This document shows, in pieces, positions 1 through 8,253 of a DNA stretch of 64,000 bases (position 1 is its first letter; every line of letters begins with the position of its first letter). Position numbers and translations under genes: made by a program. The stretch comes from Actinoplanes sp. L3-i22. Lineage in GTDB: Bacteria > Actinomycetota > Actinomycetes > Mycobacteriales > Micromonosporaceae. The stretch is taken from contig NZ_AP024745.1 of NCBI RefSeq assembly GCF_019704555.1, forward strand, positions 1,794,001 through 1,858,000, read 5' to 3'. The notes beneath the pieces are model-generated. The model was given only the letters and a program-made list of their open reading frames with translations, was not told the origin of the DNA and searched no databases.

Positions 1-2
1 CG

Positions 3-929
3 ATCAACTTCGCGGCCCACCAGTTCCGTGCCGGCAACATCGCCGGCGCGCGTGACGACTTCGAGCAGATGCTCGCCGTCCTGATCACGGCGATCCACCC
101 GGCGGCCCGGGCGATCGCCGCCAACCCCGGCGACTGGGGCATCGACGTCCTGCTCGGCGAGCTCTCCGGCCTGGTCATGATCTGGCAGGCCAAGTACTTC
201 TGGCCGATGGTGGCCGGGTCGGCGCGGGCGCAGATCCGGGAGTCCTTCGACTCCGCGCTGGCCGCGGCGGCGCGCAACGGCTACCAGGTGAGCCGCTGGG
301 TGCTGTGCGTGCCGTCCAGCCTGGACCCGGAGACCGCGCGCTGGTGGGACCGCTGGCGGGCGCGCCGGCAGCGGGAGACCGGGGTGGTGATCGAGCTGTG
401 GCACGAGACGGTGCTGCGGGAGATGCTGGTGCGGCCGGACGCGCGGCACGTGCGGCGGCACTACTACGACCCGTACTTCCCGGCGGAGCCACCAGCGCCG
501 CGGCGGCCGCTGCGGGAGCTGGACCGGGCCGCCGCCGCGGACTTCGAGCGCGCGCTGTTCGTCCGCCAGCTGCGCGCGGCCGGGCACGTCGAGGTGGAGG
601 CGGCCAAGCACGAGTACTTCAACGCCGACCTGCTCACCCGGGAGATCCGGGACAAGGGCGTGCCGGCCGAGCTCGACGCGCTGGGCGAGGCGGACAGCGT
701 CGCGTACGGCATCTGGGAGGCCCGGTTCAACGCCGCGAGCCAGGCCCACCCCGCCGATCCGGTGCTGCCCGGCCTGCACGCCGCGGTGATGCGGGAGATC
801 CGCGAGTCCGGCGCGTTCCCGGCCGGCCTGAACGCCGGCCGGGTGCACCGCTGCGGCCTGATGCACCACGTCGTGCAGGGCCGACGGGCCGGCTGGGTCC
901 GGCACTGGCGAGAGATCGCGTCGGCATGA
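3..929 (+). CDS. ABC-3C system effector with Mrr-like nuclease domain (5' partial)
   Basis: The frame is open from the first bases of the window, so the true start lies upstream. The visible N-terminal part has the pattern of a PD-(D/E)xK/Mrr-type restriction nuclease: GDWGIDV supplies the acidic residue and, about 12 residues on, WQAKYF supplies a QxK motif, followed by a conserved stretch with QIRESF and a Trp-rich WVLCVP segment. The C-terminal half (from about FVRQLRAAG) resembles the domain by which ABC-3C effectors contact their partners. The stop overlaps the next start (ATGA at 926-929), and the middle component and SMC-like ATPase follow. The role is inferred: nucleic-acid cleavage triggered by the ATPase complex during invasion. 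Family assignment is from motifs and gene order, without a profile search. Confidence 0.75.
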   Translation: MNFAAHQFRAGNIAGARDDFEQMLAVLITAIHPAARAIAANPGDWGIDVLLGELSGLVMIWQAKYFWPMVAGSARAQIRESFDSALAAAARNGYQVSRWVLCVPSSLDPETARWWDRWRARRQRETGVVIELWHETVLREMLVRPDARHVRRHYYDPYFPAEPPAPRRPLRELDRAAAADFERALFVRQLRAAGHVEVEAAKHEYFNADLLTREIRDKGVPAELDALGEADSVAYGIWEARFNAASQAHPADPVLPGLHAAVMREIRESGAFPAGLNAGRVHRCGLMHHVVQGRRAGWVRHWREIASA

Positions 930-1408
930 CGCCCGACGACGTGGCGGCGTTCCGCTGCGCGCGGCTGCTGGTGCTGCTGCACCTGCTGGAGCCGCTCGAC
1001 CCGGAGGGCACCGACGCGGAACGGATCGGCCTGTACGACTTCTTCGCCGCCCACCCGCTGCTGCTGTTCCGGGCGGGCGACCCCGAACGGCTGAACCTGC
1101 GACTGTCCGGATTCGACGATCGGGCCCTGGCCTACGCCAGCCCCGCCCAGCGGTTCGTCACCGCCCAGCAACGACTTCCCGGCGACCTGCTGCTGCTGGT
1201 CCGCTCGGGGCTGGCCGAGCAGCGGGCCGACGGGCGGATCAGGTTCCGGCTGACCGGCGCGGGCCGGGCCGCCCGGCGGCAGGTGAATGCGGCATATGCC
1301 GTTTCGTACCGGACGGCTGCCCGGGCCGTCGTGCGACGACTGCGCCCCCTCAGCGGACGTAGGCTGCGGTGGGTCGCGCGTTTATGCCTGGTGGAGGCCA
1401 CGCGATGA
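926..1408 (+). CDS. ABC-3C system middle component
   Basis: A 160-residue protein between the nuclease effector and the SMC-like ATPase, overlapping both by ATGA (926-929 and 1405-1408). That size and position are typical of the small middle component of ABC-three-component systems, which bridges effector and ATPase. The sequence is Leu/Arg/Ala-rich and predicted helical with a winged-helix-like end (FRLTGAGRAARRQV). No catalytic motif is visible. On its own it would be a hypothetical protein; the call rests mainly on context. The start is fixed by the overlap with the upstream stop codon. Confidence 0.7.
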   Translation: MTPDDVAAFRCARLLVLLHLLEPLDPEGTDAERIGLYDFFAAHPLLLFRAGDPERLNLRLSGFDDRALAYASPAQRFVTAQQRLPGDLLLLVRSGLAEQRADGRIRFRLTGAGRAARRQVNAAYAVSYRTAARAVVRRLRPLSGRRLRWVARLCLVEATR

Positions 1409-3312
1409 GAAACGGGATACGCATCCGACGGCTGCGGCTGCACGCCGGCGGCCGCACCTACGACGTCGACTTCCGCACCGGGAGCGACCTGACCAGGCCG
1501 CTTTCGATCATCGCGGGCGCGTTCGGCACCGGGAAGACGACGATCCTCGAGTTCGTCGACTACTGCCTCGGAGCGTCCGACCATCCCCGGCATCCGGAGA
1601 TCACGCCGAAGATCCGGGCGGCGACCCTCGAGGCCGAGCTCTCCGGGACGCCGTACCTGATCCAGCGGATCGTCGGCGAGCCGTCAACGTTCGCCTACGT
1701 CCTGCCCGGCCGCCTCGACCACATCGGTCCGGCGGCCGTCCCGGAGCGCCGCCCGCTGCGCCCGGCCGGCGCGCCGAACAGCCTGTCCAGCTTCCTGCTC
1801 GCGCACTGCAAGCTGGAGGGCGTGCGGCTGCGGGCCGGCGACACCGACCCGCTCAGCTTCCGCGACCTGATGTGGCTGTGCTTCCTGCCCAACGACCGGC
1901 TCGACGACCGCAACCTGCTCTTCGAGAACGTGCCGATGAAGAACTTCAAGCTCCGCCAGGTGTTCGACGTGGTCTTCGACGTGCACGACGACCAGGCGAT
2001 CGAGGTCGGCCGGCGGATCCGGACGCTGGAGGCGGAGATCGACGCGGCGTCCGCCGCGCACCGGACGGCCGGTTCGGTGATCGCCGAGCTGGCCCCGGGC
2101 ACCCGCGCCGAGCTGGAAGAGCAGGCCCGCGACGCGAAGGCCGAGATGGCCGGCTGCACCGCCGCCCTGGCCGAGCTGGACGCCCGCGTCCGGGCCGACA
2201 CCGGGTTCGCCGAGGACCTGCGCGAGCGGCACCGCGCGGCGGCCGGCTCGGCCCGTGCGGCCGCCGGGGCGCTGCGTGACCGGGAGACCCAGGCGCAGCG
2301 GATGGCCGGGCTCCGGGTCACCTACGCCGACGAGGTCAGCAAGCTCGTCATGCTCGCCGAGGCCGGCAGTCTGTTCCCGCCGATGCGGCTCGACCTCTGC
2401 CCGTCCTGCCTCAACCAGGTCGCGGCCGGCGACGCGCGCTGCGCCACCTGCGACACGCCGCTCGACCCGGCGCCGGCCGGACCGCCGGACGTGCAGGCCG
2501 AGCTGCGGTCGGCGCGGGCCCGGCTGGCCGAGCTCACCGAGTACCTGGACACGCTGGAGCGGGAGATCCCCGGGCTGCGGGCGGCAGCGGTCCGGACGAC
2601 CGAGGCCGAGGCGCGGGCGGCGGCGGAACTGGACGCGGTGACGGCCGGGGCGGTCACGCCGTACCTGGCGCAGCGGGACGCGGTGACCCGCCGCCGGGAG
2701 GAGGCGAGCTGCGCGCTGCAGCAGGCGGTGGCCGCGCTGCGGCTGGTGCAGAGCCTGGAGCGCCGGGCGGCGGCGGTCGCCGACCTGTCCGCGCAGCTCA
2801 CCACGCTGCGGACGGAGACGCCGCTGGGGGGCGGGCACGGCGAGCGGGCCGCGGTGGTGGCGCGGGTCAGCCGGCGGTTCCGCGACATTCTGCGCGAGTG
2901 GCATTTCCCGCGGGCCGGGGAGGCGTTCGTGGCGGAGGACCTGACCCCGTTCGTACGGGGAAAGCCCTATGCCTCGGCGTCGCCCGGCGGCCGTACGCTG
3001 ATCGCCCTCGCCTGGCAGCTCGCGATCTTCGAGATCGCCTGGGAGACCCGGTCCTCGCACCCCGGATTCCTGCTGGTCGACAGCCCGCAGAAGAATCTCG
3101 GCCAGACCTCCGGGCCGGAGGCCGGCGACGGTCCCGGCATCGACCGGGTCTACCGCCACCTCGAGGACTGGCTGGCCGGCCCGGGCGCCGGGGCGCAGAT
3201 CGTGGTCGCCGACAACACGCCGCCGCCGACCGCGGCCGCCGACGTGATCGTCCGCTTCTCCCGCCGCGCCGACCGGCCGCCCTACGCGCTGATCGACGAC
3301 CAGTTCGACTGA
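1405..3312 (+). CDS. ABC-3C system SMC-like ATPase (DUF3732 type)
   Basis: A 635-residue SMC/Rad50-like ABC ATPase. Walker A (GAFGTGKT) is at residues 38-45. A long charged coiled-coil region is interrupted by a four-cysteine zinc motif, C332-x2-C335-x10-C346-x2-C349. A signature-like ASPGGRT and a Walker B of the form LLVDSPQKN (Asp559) lie near the C-terminus. The DSPQ Walker B in place of DE is characteristic of DUF3732 ATPases of ABC-3C systems, which are related to Lamassu-type SMC proteins. The ATG at 1405 overlaps the upstream stop and has GTGGAGG seven bases ahead; an alternative GTG at 1369 is less likely. Expected role: sensing foreign or aberrant nucleic acid and licensing the effector nuclease. 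It is the last gene of the operon. Confidence 0.85.
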   Translation: MRNGIRIRRLRLHAGGRTYDVDFRTGSDLTRPLSIIAGAFGTGKTTILEFVDYCLGASDHPRHPEITPKIRAATLEAELSGTPYLIQRIVGEPSTFAYVLPGRLDHIGPAAVPERRPLRPAGAPNSLSSFLLAHCKLEGVRLRAGDTDPLSFRDLMWLCFLPNDRLDDRNLLFENVPMKNFKLRQVFDVVFDVHDDQAIEVGRRIRTLEAEIDAASAAHRTAGSVIAELAPGTRAELEEQARDAKAEMAGCTAALAELDARVRADTGFAEDLRERHRAAAGSARAAAGALRDRETQAQRMAGLRVTYADEVSKLVMLAEAGSLFPPMRLDLCPSCLNQVAAGDARCATCDTPLDPAPAGPPDVQAELRSARARLAELTEYLDTLEREIPGLRAAAVRTTEAEARAAAELDAVTAGAVTPYLAQRDAVTRRREEASCALQQAVAALRLVQSLERRAAAVADLSAQLTTLRTETPLGGGHGERAAVVARVSRRFRDILREWHFPRAGEAFVAEDLTPFVRGKPYASASPGGRTLIALAWQLAIFEIAWETRSSHPGFLLVDSPQKNLGQTSGPEAGDGPGIDRVYRHLEDWLAGPGAGAQIVVADNTPPPTAAADVIVRFSRRADRPPYALIDDQFD

Positions 3313-3314
3313 CC

Positions 3315-3345
3315 TTGGCATCGGCCCGGCCGCAGCTCGTATTTT
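3315..3345 (+). promoter_or_regulatory. Promoter of the GAF-ANTAR-STAS gene
   Basis: TTGGCA (3315-3320), 19-bp spacer, TATTTT (3340-3345), followed by six bases (GGAGAG) and the GTG at 3352. The -10 lies at leaderless distance, although GGAGAG could also act as a ribosome binding site on a longer transcript. It separates this gene from the ABC-3C operon ending at 3312. Confidence 0.5.
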
Positions 3346-3351
3346 GGAGAG

Positions 3352-4395
3352 GTGACCCGGGATGAGGCGTGGAGTCCCTTGACCGACGACCTCGCCACGC
3401 TGGCGGAGACGCCCGACGAGGCGGCGGCGGTCGATGACCTGCTGGTCCGGATCACGGTAGCGGCCGCCGACACGATCGCCGGGGTGGACTACGCGTCGAT
3501 CACCGCGTGGCGGGGCGCCGGCTACACGACGGTCGCGGCCAGCAGCGCGCTGAGCCGGGCGGTGGACGACGCCCAGCACGCCGAACGCGCCGGCCCGTGC
3601 GTCGAGGCGGCCCGCACGGCGGTGCCGGTCGGCGTGCCGGACATCGCGGCGACGATGTCGTGGCCGGGCTTCCACCGGCAGGCCACCCGGCTCGGGCTGA
3701 GCATGTCGCTCTCGGTGCCGCTGTTCACCGCCGGTGGCACGGCGGCCGGGGTGCTCAACCTCTATGCCCGCCGGCCCTCGGCGCTGACCGCGCTGACCGC
3801 GGCCGTGCGGGACGTCTACGCCGAGGAGCGGTTCGTCCCGACCCAGGAGTTCGACGCCGGCTCGGAGCGGTTCCTGACCGGGCTCGGGCTGGCGTTGCGG
3901 ACCCGCGCCACGATCCAGCGGGCCGTCGGTGCGGTGATGGCCCACGATGGATGTGACGCCGCCCAGGCCGGCCGGATCCTGCTCGCCCGAGCCGCGGCCC
4001 CGGGCGAGTCGTTGTTCACGGTGGCGAGGCGAGTGATCGGGGAGACGGTGCCGGAGTCCGGCGACGAACTGCGGGTGAGCACGGCCCGGGGCGCCGACGG
4101 CGTCACCCGGATCGTGGTGAGCGGCGACCTGGCGATGCCGGTCGACGCCGAGGTGGTCGCCCGGCTGACGGCGCCGCCGGACGGGCCGGCGGCGAGGCTG
4201 GAGCTGGACCTGTCCGGCTTGACCTTCTGTGACCTGTGGGGCCTGCGGATCCTCGGCGAGCTGCGGGACCGGACGGTGGCGGCGGGCGGTCAGGTCCGCG
4301 TGGTGGCCGCCTCCGTGTCGATGCGCACCCTGCTGGAGCTGACCGGGACGGCGTCCTATCTCGGTTACGCCTCCGGCGCCGACCCGGTGGAGTGA
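3352..4395 (+). CDS. GAF-ANTAR-STAS signalling protein
   Basis: A 347-residue soluble protein with three modules. Residues about 25-165 form a GAF sensor (GPCVEAARTAVPVGVPDI and SVPLFTAGG are typical of ANTAR-linked GAFs). About 185-240 is an ANTAR RNA-binding helical module (IQRAVGAVMAHDGCDAAQA). About 250-340 is a STAS domain (LDLSGLTFCDLWGLRIL). ANTAR proteins normally act as antiterminators; STAS domains bind anti-sigma-type kinases. The neighbouring convergent gene carries an HATPase domain, so the pair may be partner-switch components, which is inference. GTG start with GGAGAG just ahead. The 3' end overlaps the convergent neighbour by 31 bp. Confidence 0.8.
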   Translation: MTRDEAWSPLTDDLATLAETPDEAAAVDDLLVRITVAAADTIAGVDYASITAWRGAGYTTVAASSALSRAVDDAQHAERAGPCVEAARTAVPVGVPDIAATMSWPGFHRQATRLGLSMSLSVPLFTAGGTAAGVLNLYARRPSALTALTAAVRDVYAEERFVPTQEFDAGSERFLTGLGLALRTRATIQRAVGAVMAHDGCDAAQAGRILLARAAAPGESLFTVARRVIGETVPESGDELRVSTARGADGVTRIVVSGDLAMPVDAEVVARLTAPPDGPAARLELDLSGLTFCDLWGLRILGELRDRTVAAGGQVRVVAASVSMRTLLELTGTASYLGYASGADPVE

Positions 4396-5498
4396 CCGGG
4401 CAGCGGCTGACGCAGCAGCACCCGGATGCCCTGCGGGGTGCTGACGATCCGCATGCCGGGGTTGATCCGGCGGATCAGCCAGAGGCCCGCGTGGTCGGTG
4501 CTCGCCGGCCACGGCGTGTCCACCCGGATCGCGAAGCCCTCCGGCAGGCCCGGCCCGTCGTCACTGATCTCGCACCACAGCTCGCCCTCGTGCTGCCACA
4601 GCCAGAGCCGCCCGCCGCCGGCGTGTTCCCCGGCGTTGGTGGCGGCCTCGTGGATGGCGAGCAGGAAGCTGTCGGCGGCCGAGCCGGACAGCCCGGCGGC
4701 GGCTATTCGCTGCCGGACCAGCGCCCGCAGGCTGCCCAGGGTCCCCACGCTGACGCGGTGGGCCAGCAGCACCGGCCCGGCGCCGTTGGGCCGCCCGGCG
4801 ATCGGCACGCCGGCGATCACCTCCCGGGCGGTCTCGCTCAGGCTCTGCCCGGTCCGCTCGGCGTGCCGGTGCAGCTCGGCGAGGGCGGTGTCGACGTCGA
4901 GGCCGAGCAGCTCGGCCAGGATCCCCCGGGCCCGCTCGACCGCGACCCGGGCGGTGAGCAGCCGCTGGGCCTGGGCGGCGAGGACGGCGTGGTACTCCGT
5001 GTCGTGCCGGAGCAGCAGCCCGGCGGTGGCCAGGTTGGCCAGCGCCTGGGCCAGCCGGAGCTCGTCGTCGCTGAACGGCCCGGCCTGCTGGCGGAGCAGG
5101 CTCAGCACCCCGACGACGTCGCCGCGCACCCGCATCGGCAGCGCCGTCATCGAGCGGAAGCCCAGCTCGGCGGCGAGCCGGGCGAACGCCGGCCAGCGGT
5201 TGTCGGCGCGGCCCAGGTCCGGGTCCGACATCGGCTGCCCGGTGACGTAGCACCAGGTGCTCGGCGCGGCGGGGGCCTCGAACAGCATGACCCGGGGGGT
5301 GTACTCGGGTGAGGCGGCCAGCAGGCGCAGCGTGCCCCGGTCGTCGGCGACGAGCACCCCGGCCGCCTGGGCGTTCAGTACGTGCACGCACCGATCGGTG
5401 ATCCGGTGCAGCATCCTCTCCGTGTCGCTGTCGGTCACCAGCGTGTCGGACAACTCCACCAGGGTGTCCACCATCGCCGGTTCGTGGGCTGCGCTCAC
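4365..5498 (-). CDS. GAF-ANTAR-HATPase signalling protein (anti-sigma-like kinase)
   Basis: A 377-residue protein. The GAF domain (about 10-150) contains STWCYVTGQPMSDPDLG. An ANTAR-like module follows (about 175-235, VAVERARGILAELLGLDVDTALAEL). The C-terminus is an RsbW-like ATPase domain (AIHEAATNAGEHAGGG as N-box, ISDDGPGLP as G1 box). Such fusions link small-molecule sensing to partner switching, where the kinase phosphorylates a STAS antagonist; the convergent neighbour has a STAS domain. The chosen GTG (5498) has AGGTGAGG upstream. The upstream GAF-ANTAR gene ends at 5506 on the same strand, so the two are probably cotranscribed. Confidence 0.78.
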   Translation of the reverse strand: MSAAHEPAMVDTLVELSDTLVTDSDTERMLHRITDRCVHVLNAQAAGVLVADDRGTLRLLAASPEYTPRVMLFEAPAAPSTWCYVTGQPMSDPDLGRADNRWPAFARLAAELGFRSMTALPMRVRGDVVGVLSLLRQQAGPFSDDELRLAQALANLATAGLLLRHDTEYHAVLAAQAQRLLTARVAVERARGILAELLGLDVDTALAELHRHAERTGQSLSETAREVIAGVPIAGRPNGAGPVLLAHRVSVGTLGSLRALVRQRIAAAGLSGSAADSFLLAIHEAATNAGEHAGGGRLWLWQHEGELWCEISDDGPGLPEGFAIRVDTPWPASTDHAGLWLIRRINPGMRIVSTPQGIRVLLRQPLPGHSTGSAPEA

Positions 5499-5505
5499 CG
5501 GTTCC

Positions 5506-6240
5506 TCACCTGTCCTCACCGTCGTCCAGGTCGTTGAAGCGAATCCGGCGCGTGACCACGTCGCCGGCCAGGTCCTCGAGATCACGTCCGGTGGCGAACG
5601 CGTGGGCCCGCAGGCGGGCCAGCGCGTCCTCGACCGGGAGCCCGAGTTGCACGCTGATCATGCCGGTGGCCTGATGCACCTCGGCCCGTCGGAGGAGATT
5701 GCCACCGGGCGTGTCGCCGCGCACGGACGTCTCACCGTCCGGATGCTCCGCGGTCTGGGCCAGCAGGAGCTCGGTCAGCGCGTCCGCGAAGATCAGCGCG
5801 TCGGCGAGGGTCGCGTCGGTCAGGTCGCCGGCGGTCTCACGGTACAGATCCAGCGCGCCCACCCCGGTCGCGCCGACGCGCAGCGGCACCGCGAACACCG
5901 CACGGGCGCCGGCCGACACCGCGGCCGGGGCGAACGCCGGCCACCGGCTCTGCCATCCGGCCTCGAGCAGGTCCCCGGCGAGGATCGGGACGGCCCCGGT
6001 GTACGCGTCCCGGCACGGCCCCTCGCCGAGGAGGAACTGCAGCTGTTCCACCCGGGCGCTGATCGCGTCGCTGGCGTACCAGACCAGCTGGGTCTCCGGG
6101 GTCATCACGGTCACACCGAGACCGCGGACGCCGGTCAGGCCGGGCAGACCGGCCCGGCAGAGGGCGTCGATGTCGGAGCCGCGGGCGGCGATCAGATGCT
6201 CCATCTCGGACCGTCGACCGGGGTCATCCACACCGATCAC
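5506..6240 (-). CDS. GAF-ANTAR transcription antiterminator-type regulator
   Basis: A 244-residue protein with a GAF domain (about 20-160: GVTVMTPETQLVWYASD, GEGPCRDAYTGAVPI) and a C-terminal ANTAR domain (about 175-230: EVHQATGMISVQLGLPVEDALARLRAHAF). This is the common actinobacterial two-domain layout. It probably binds nascent RNA hairpins to relieve termination of genes not identified here. It lies seven bases ahead of the GAF-ANTAR-HATPase gene. The start is uncertain: GTG at 6240 has no clear Shine-Dalgarno, but a possible 18-codon frame (6280-6224) with GGAGG ahead of its ATG overlaps it and could couple translation. Confidence 0.75.
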   Translation of the reverse strand: MIGVDDPGRRSEMEHLIAARGSDIDALCRAGLPGLTGVRGLGVTVMTPETQLVWYASDAISARVEQLQFLLGEGPCRDAYTGAVPILAGDLLEAGWQSRWPAFAPAAVSAGARAVFAVPLRVGATGVGALDLYRETAGDLTDATLADALIFADALTELLLAQTAEHPDGETSVRGDTPGGNLLRRAEVHQATGMISVQLGLPVEDALARLRAHAFATGRDLEDLAGDVVTRRIRFNDLDDGEDR

Positions 6241-6474
6241 GGCCGGCCCCTGGGCGGCGTCGACGGCGAGCTGTCGTCATAGCGGGAACCTCCGGCACTG
6301 CCTCTGGAACGATCGTCCGGTCGTCCCGCCAGACGTACCTCACCCGAAAAGGCAGACTCATCGCCACCATACCGCGCGGGAACGGCGGCGCTGTCGGTGA
6401 TCCGATTGACATCACCTGCGCCGGTTACCAGCCTGAGCCGAATGGCACATCGCCCGGTCGTCACGCTCCAGCCG

Positions 6475-6505
6475 TTGTCAATGTTCTGTTGACAATTGGT
6501 AGAGT
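6475..6505 (+). promoter_or_regulatory. Leaderless promoter with perfect inverted repeat
   Basis: TTGTCAA (6475-6481) and TTGACAA (6489-6495) are a perfect 7-bp inverted repeat with a 7-bp spacer. The left arm doubles as a -35 (TTGTCA), 19 bp before TAGAGT (6500-6505), and the ATG follows six bases later. The repeat between -35 and -10 is well placed as an operator, perhaps for the HTH protein it precedes. The next 550 bp contain that gene and the MFS gene. Confidence 0.55.
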
Positions 6506-6511
6506 GGCCGG

Positions 6512-7000
6512 ATGGCCGACCTGAGCGAGCTGCGGGAGATCCGGGAGCGGCGTGCCCGCCTCGACGCCGAGGAACTGGCGCTGATCGACCGGGCCCGGCG
6601 CGACGGCGCCACCTGGCCGGCCATCGCCGCCGCGCTGGGCCTGGCCAGCCGCCAGGCGGCCGAACAACGCCGGCATCGCCTGGCTCAGGCCGCCGGCCGC
6701 GACTCCCGGCCCCGACGCGAGGCAATTGACGAGGGGTACGGCGCCGGCCCCGCCCACCTGCGCGAGGCCGTCATCGACCTGCACCACCGGATCGGCGCCG
6801 ACCGCCGCTGGGACGGCCGTCTCCCGCGCGCCGCCCTGGTCCGCGAGACGCTCGCCGCCGCCGTGGACGCCCCGCCCGGCGCCCTCTTCGACCTGGTCAC
6901 CGAGGCGCTCGCGGACCTCGGCCCGAGCCACTTCCCGGCCCCCCTGCGAGCCGCCGTCGACCGCCTCCGCGCGAGTCTCGAGGCCGCAAGCCCGGATTGA
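6512..7000 (+). CDS. Small helix-turn-helix protein, probable regulator
   Basis: A 162-residue charged protein. The N-terminal 60 residues look like a DNA-binding helix-turn-helix (WPAIAAALGLASRQAAEQRRHR) after an Arg/Glu-rich helix. The C-terminal 90 residues are helical with no recognised family. It is translated from a leaderless-type ATG six bases after a TAGAGT -10, and the promoter contains a 7-bp inverted repeat that may be its autoregulatory site. It is followed after 59 bp by an MFS transporter on the same strand, which it may control. No specific family could be named. Confidence 0.6.
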   Translation: MADLSELREIRERRARLDAEELALIDRARRDGATWPAIAAALGLASRQAAEQRRHRLAQAAGRDSRPRREAIDEGYGAGPAHLREAVIDLHHRIGADRRWDGRLPRAALVRETLAAAVDAPPGALFDLVTEALADLGPSHFPAPLRAAVDRLRASLEAASPD

Positions 7001-7059
7001 CAGCGTCTCAGTCAACGCAGCAGGATATGAGTCCAGCCAACTCAATCCTGGGGTGACGC

Positions 7060-8253
7060 ATGCGCCGGAACGCCGTGCTGTTCGTGCTGATCTCGCTCTG
7101 CTCCGGTTTCGGCAGTTTCGCGATGAGCCTCGCCGCCGGCCTCTGGATCCTCGACCTCACCGGCTCCGCGGGCCTGGCCGCCCTGGCCGGCCTCGGCACG
7201 TACGCCCCGGTCCTGGCCGCGCCCTGGCTCGGCGCCCTGGTCGACCGCCTCCCGCGCCGGCCCCTGCTGATCACCGTCGACCTGGTGATCAGCGCCGCCA
7301 TCCTGGCCCTGCTCGCCGCCCCGTCGGCGATCTGGATCTACCCCGTGCTGCTGGTGCGCGGCCTCAGCTACGTCCTGCTCGACGCCGGTGAGACCGCCCT
7401 GCTGCCGGCCGCCCTCCCGCCGGAGCTGCTCGGCTCGGTGAACGGCTGGCGCTCCAGCGCGCAGGAGGGCGCCAAACTGCTCGCGCCGCTGGCCGGCGCG
7501 GCCCTCTACGCCTGGCGCGGGCCGCATGCGGTGGTCCTGCTCTGCGCGCTTCTCCCGCTCCTGACCGCCGCGCTGTACGCCCTGGTCCGCCCGCTCCCGG
7601 GGCGGGCGGGTCGGGAGGGGGTGGACCAGGGCGTACAGCGCGTCGCGGAGCCGGTGACCCTGGGCTGGAGCAGCGTCCGGCCCGGGCTGGTCGCGCTGTG
7701 GCGGGAGCCGCTCCGGACCCCGGTCCTGGTCGCGGCGGTGGCGATCGCGGTCTCCGGGATGACCAACGCCGCGGTGCTGCTGCACCTGGTCGGCGGGCTG
7801 CACCGGGCCGCCACCGACCTGGGCATCCTGTCCAGCGCCCAGGGCGCCGGCTCGATCGCCGGTGGGCTGCTGGCCGGTCGCCTGCTCACCGGCCGGCCGG
7901 CGGCCCGGGTCGCCGCGGCCGGGGCGGGGCTCTTCGGTGCGGCCTGTGTGGCCTGGTCGCTGCCCTGGTGGCCGGCGATGATCGCGGGGAGCGTGCTGGC
8001 CGGGGTGGGTCTGCCGTGGACGCTGATCGCCGGGATCACCGCGATCCAGACGGGCACCCCGGAAGAGCTGCTGGGGCGGGTCGGCGCCACCGGCACGATG
8101 GTCATGTTCGGCCCGATCAACCTGGCCATTCCGCTCGGGGCGGCGCTGTCCGGGCTCGGTGCCCGCCCGCCGCTCCTGCTCGGCGCCGCCGGGGTGCTCA
8201 CCGTGGCGCTGCTGGCCGGCCGCCGTCGCTACCGGGCGATCAGTTTCAGGTAG
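7060..8253 (+). CDS. MFS transporter
   Basis: A 397-residue integral membrane protein with about 12 hydrophobic segments. The first (LFVLISLCSGFGSFAMSLAAGLWI) and the cytoplasmic loop LVDRLPRRPLL between helices 2 and 3 are typical of the major facilitator superfamily drug/enterobactin-exporter-like branch. The substrate cannot be told. It lies 59 bp after the HTH gene. TGAGT-N7-ACTCA at 7028-7044 sits directly ahead and might be an operator. The 3' end overlaps the convergent monooxygenase by 25 bp. Confidence 0.85.
   Translation: MRRNAVLFVLISLCSGFGSFAMSLAAGLWILDLTGSAGLAALAGLGTYAPVLAAPWLGALVDRLPRRPLLITVDLVISAAILALLAAPSAIWIYPVLLVRGLSYVLLDAGETALLPAALPPELLGSVNGWRSSAQEGAKLLAPLAGAALYAWRGPHAVVLLCALLPLLTAALYALVRPLPGRAGREGVDQGVQRVAEPVTLGWSSVRPGLVALWREPLRTPVLVAAVAIAVSGMTNAAVLLHLVGGLHRAATDLGILSSAQGAGSIAGGLLAGRLLTGRPAARVAAAGAGLFGAACVAWSLPWWPAMIAGSVLAGVGLPWTLIAGITAIQTGTPEELLGRVGATGTMVMFGPINLAIPLGAALSGLGARPPLLLGAAGVLTVALLAGRRRYRAISFR

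Noticed and set aside
1684..4512. Very long minus-strand open frame (942 codons) opposite the ABC-3C ATPase and GAF gene
   Set aside because: It is antisense to well-supported genes with clear motifs, has Arg/Pro/Gly-rich composition and no recognisable domain; typical shadow of high third-codon GC.
7028..7044. TGAGT-N7-ACTCA ahead of the MFS gene as a second site for the TetR protein at 10679
   Set aside because: Arms match but spacing is 7 rather than 4, which changes the half-site phase; kept only as a possible site of another regulator.
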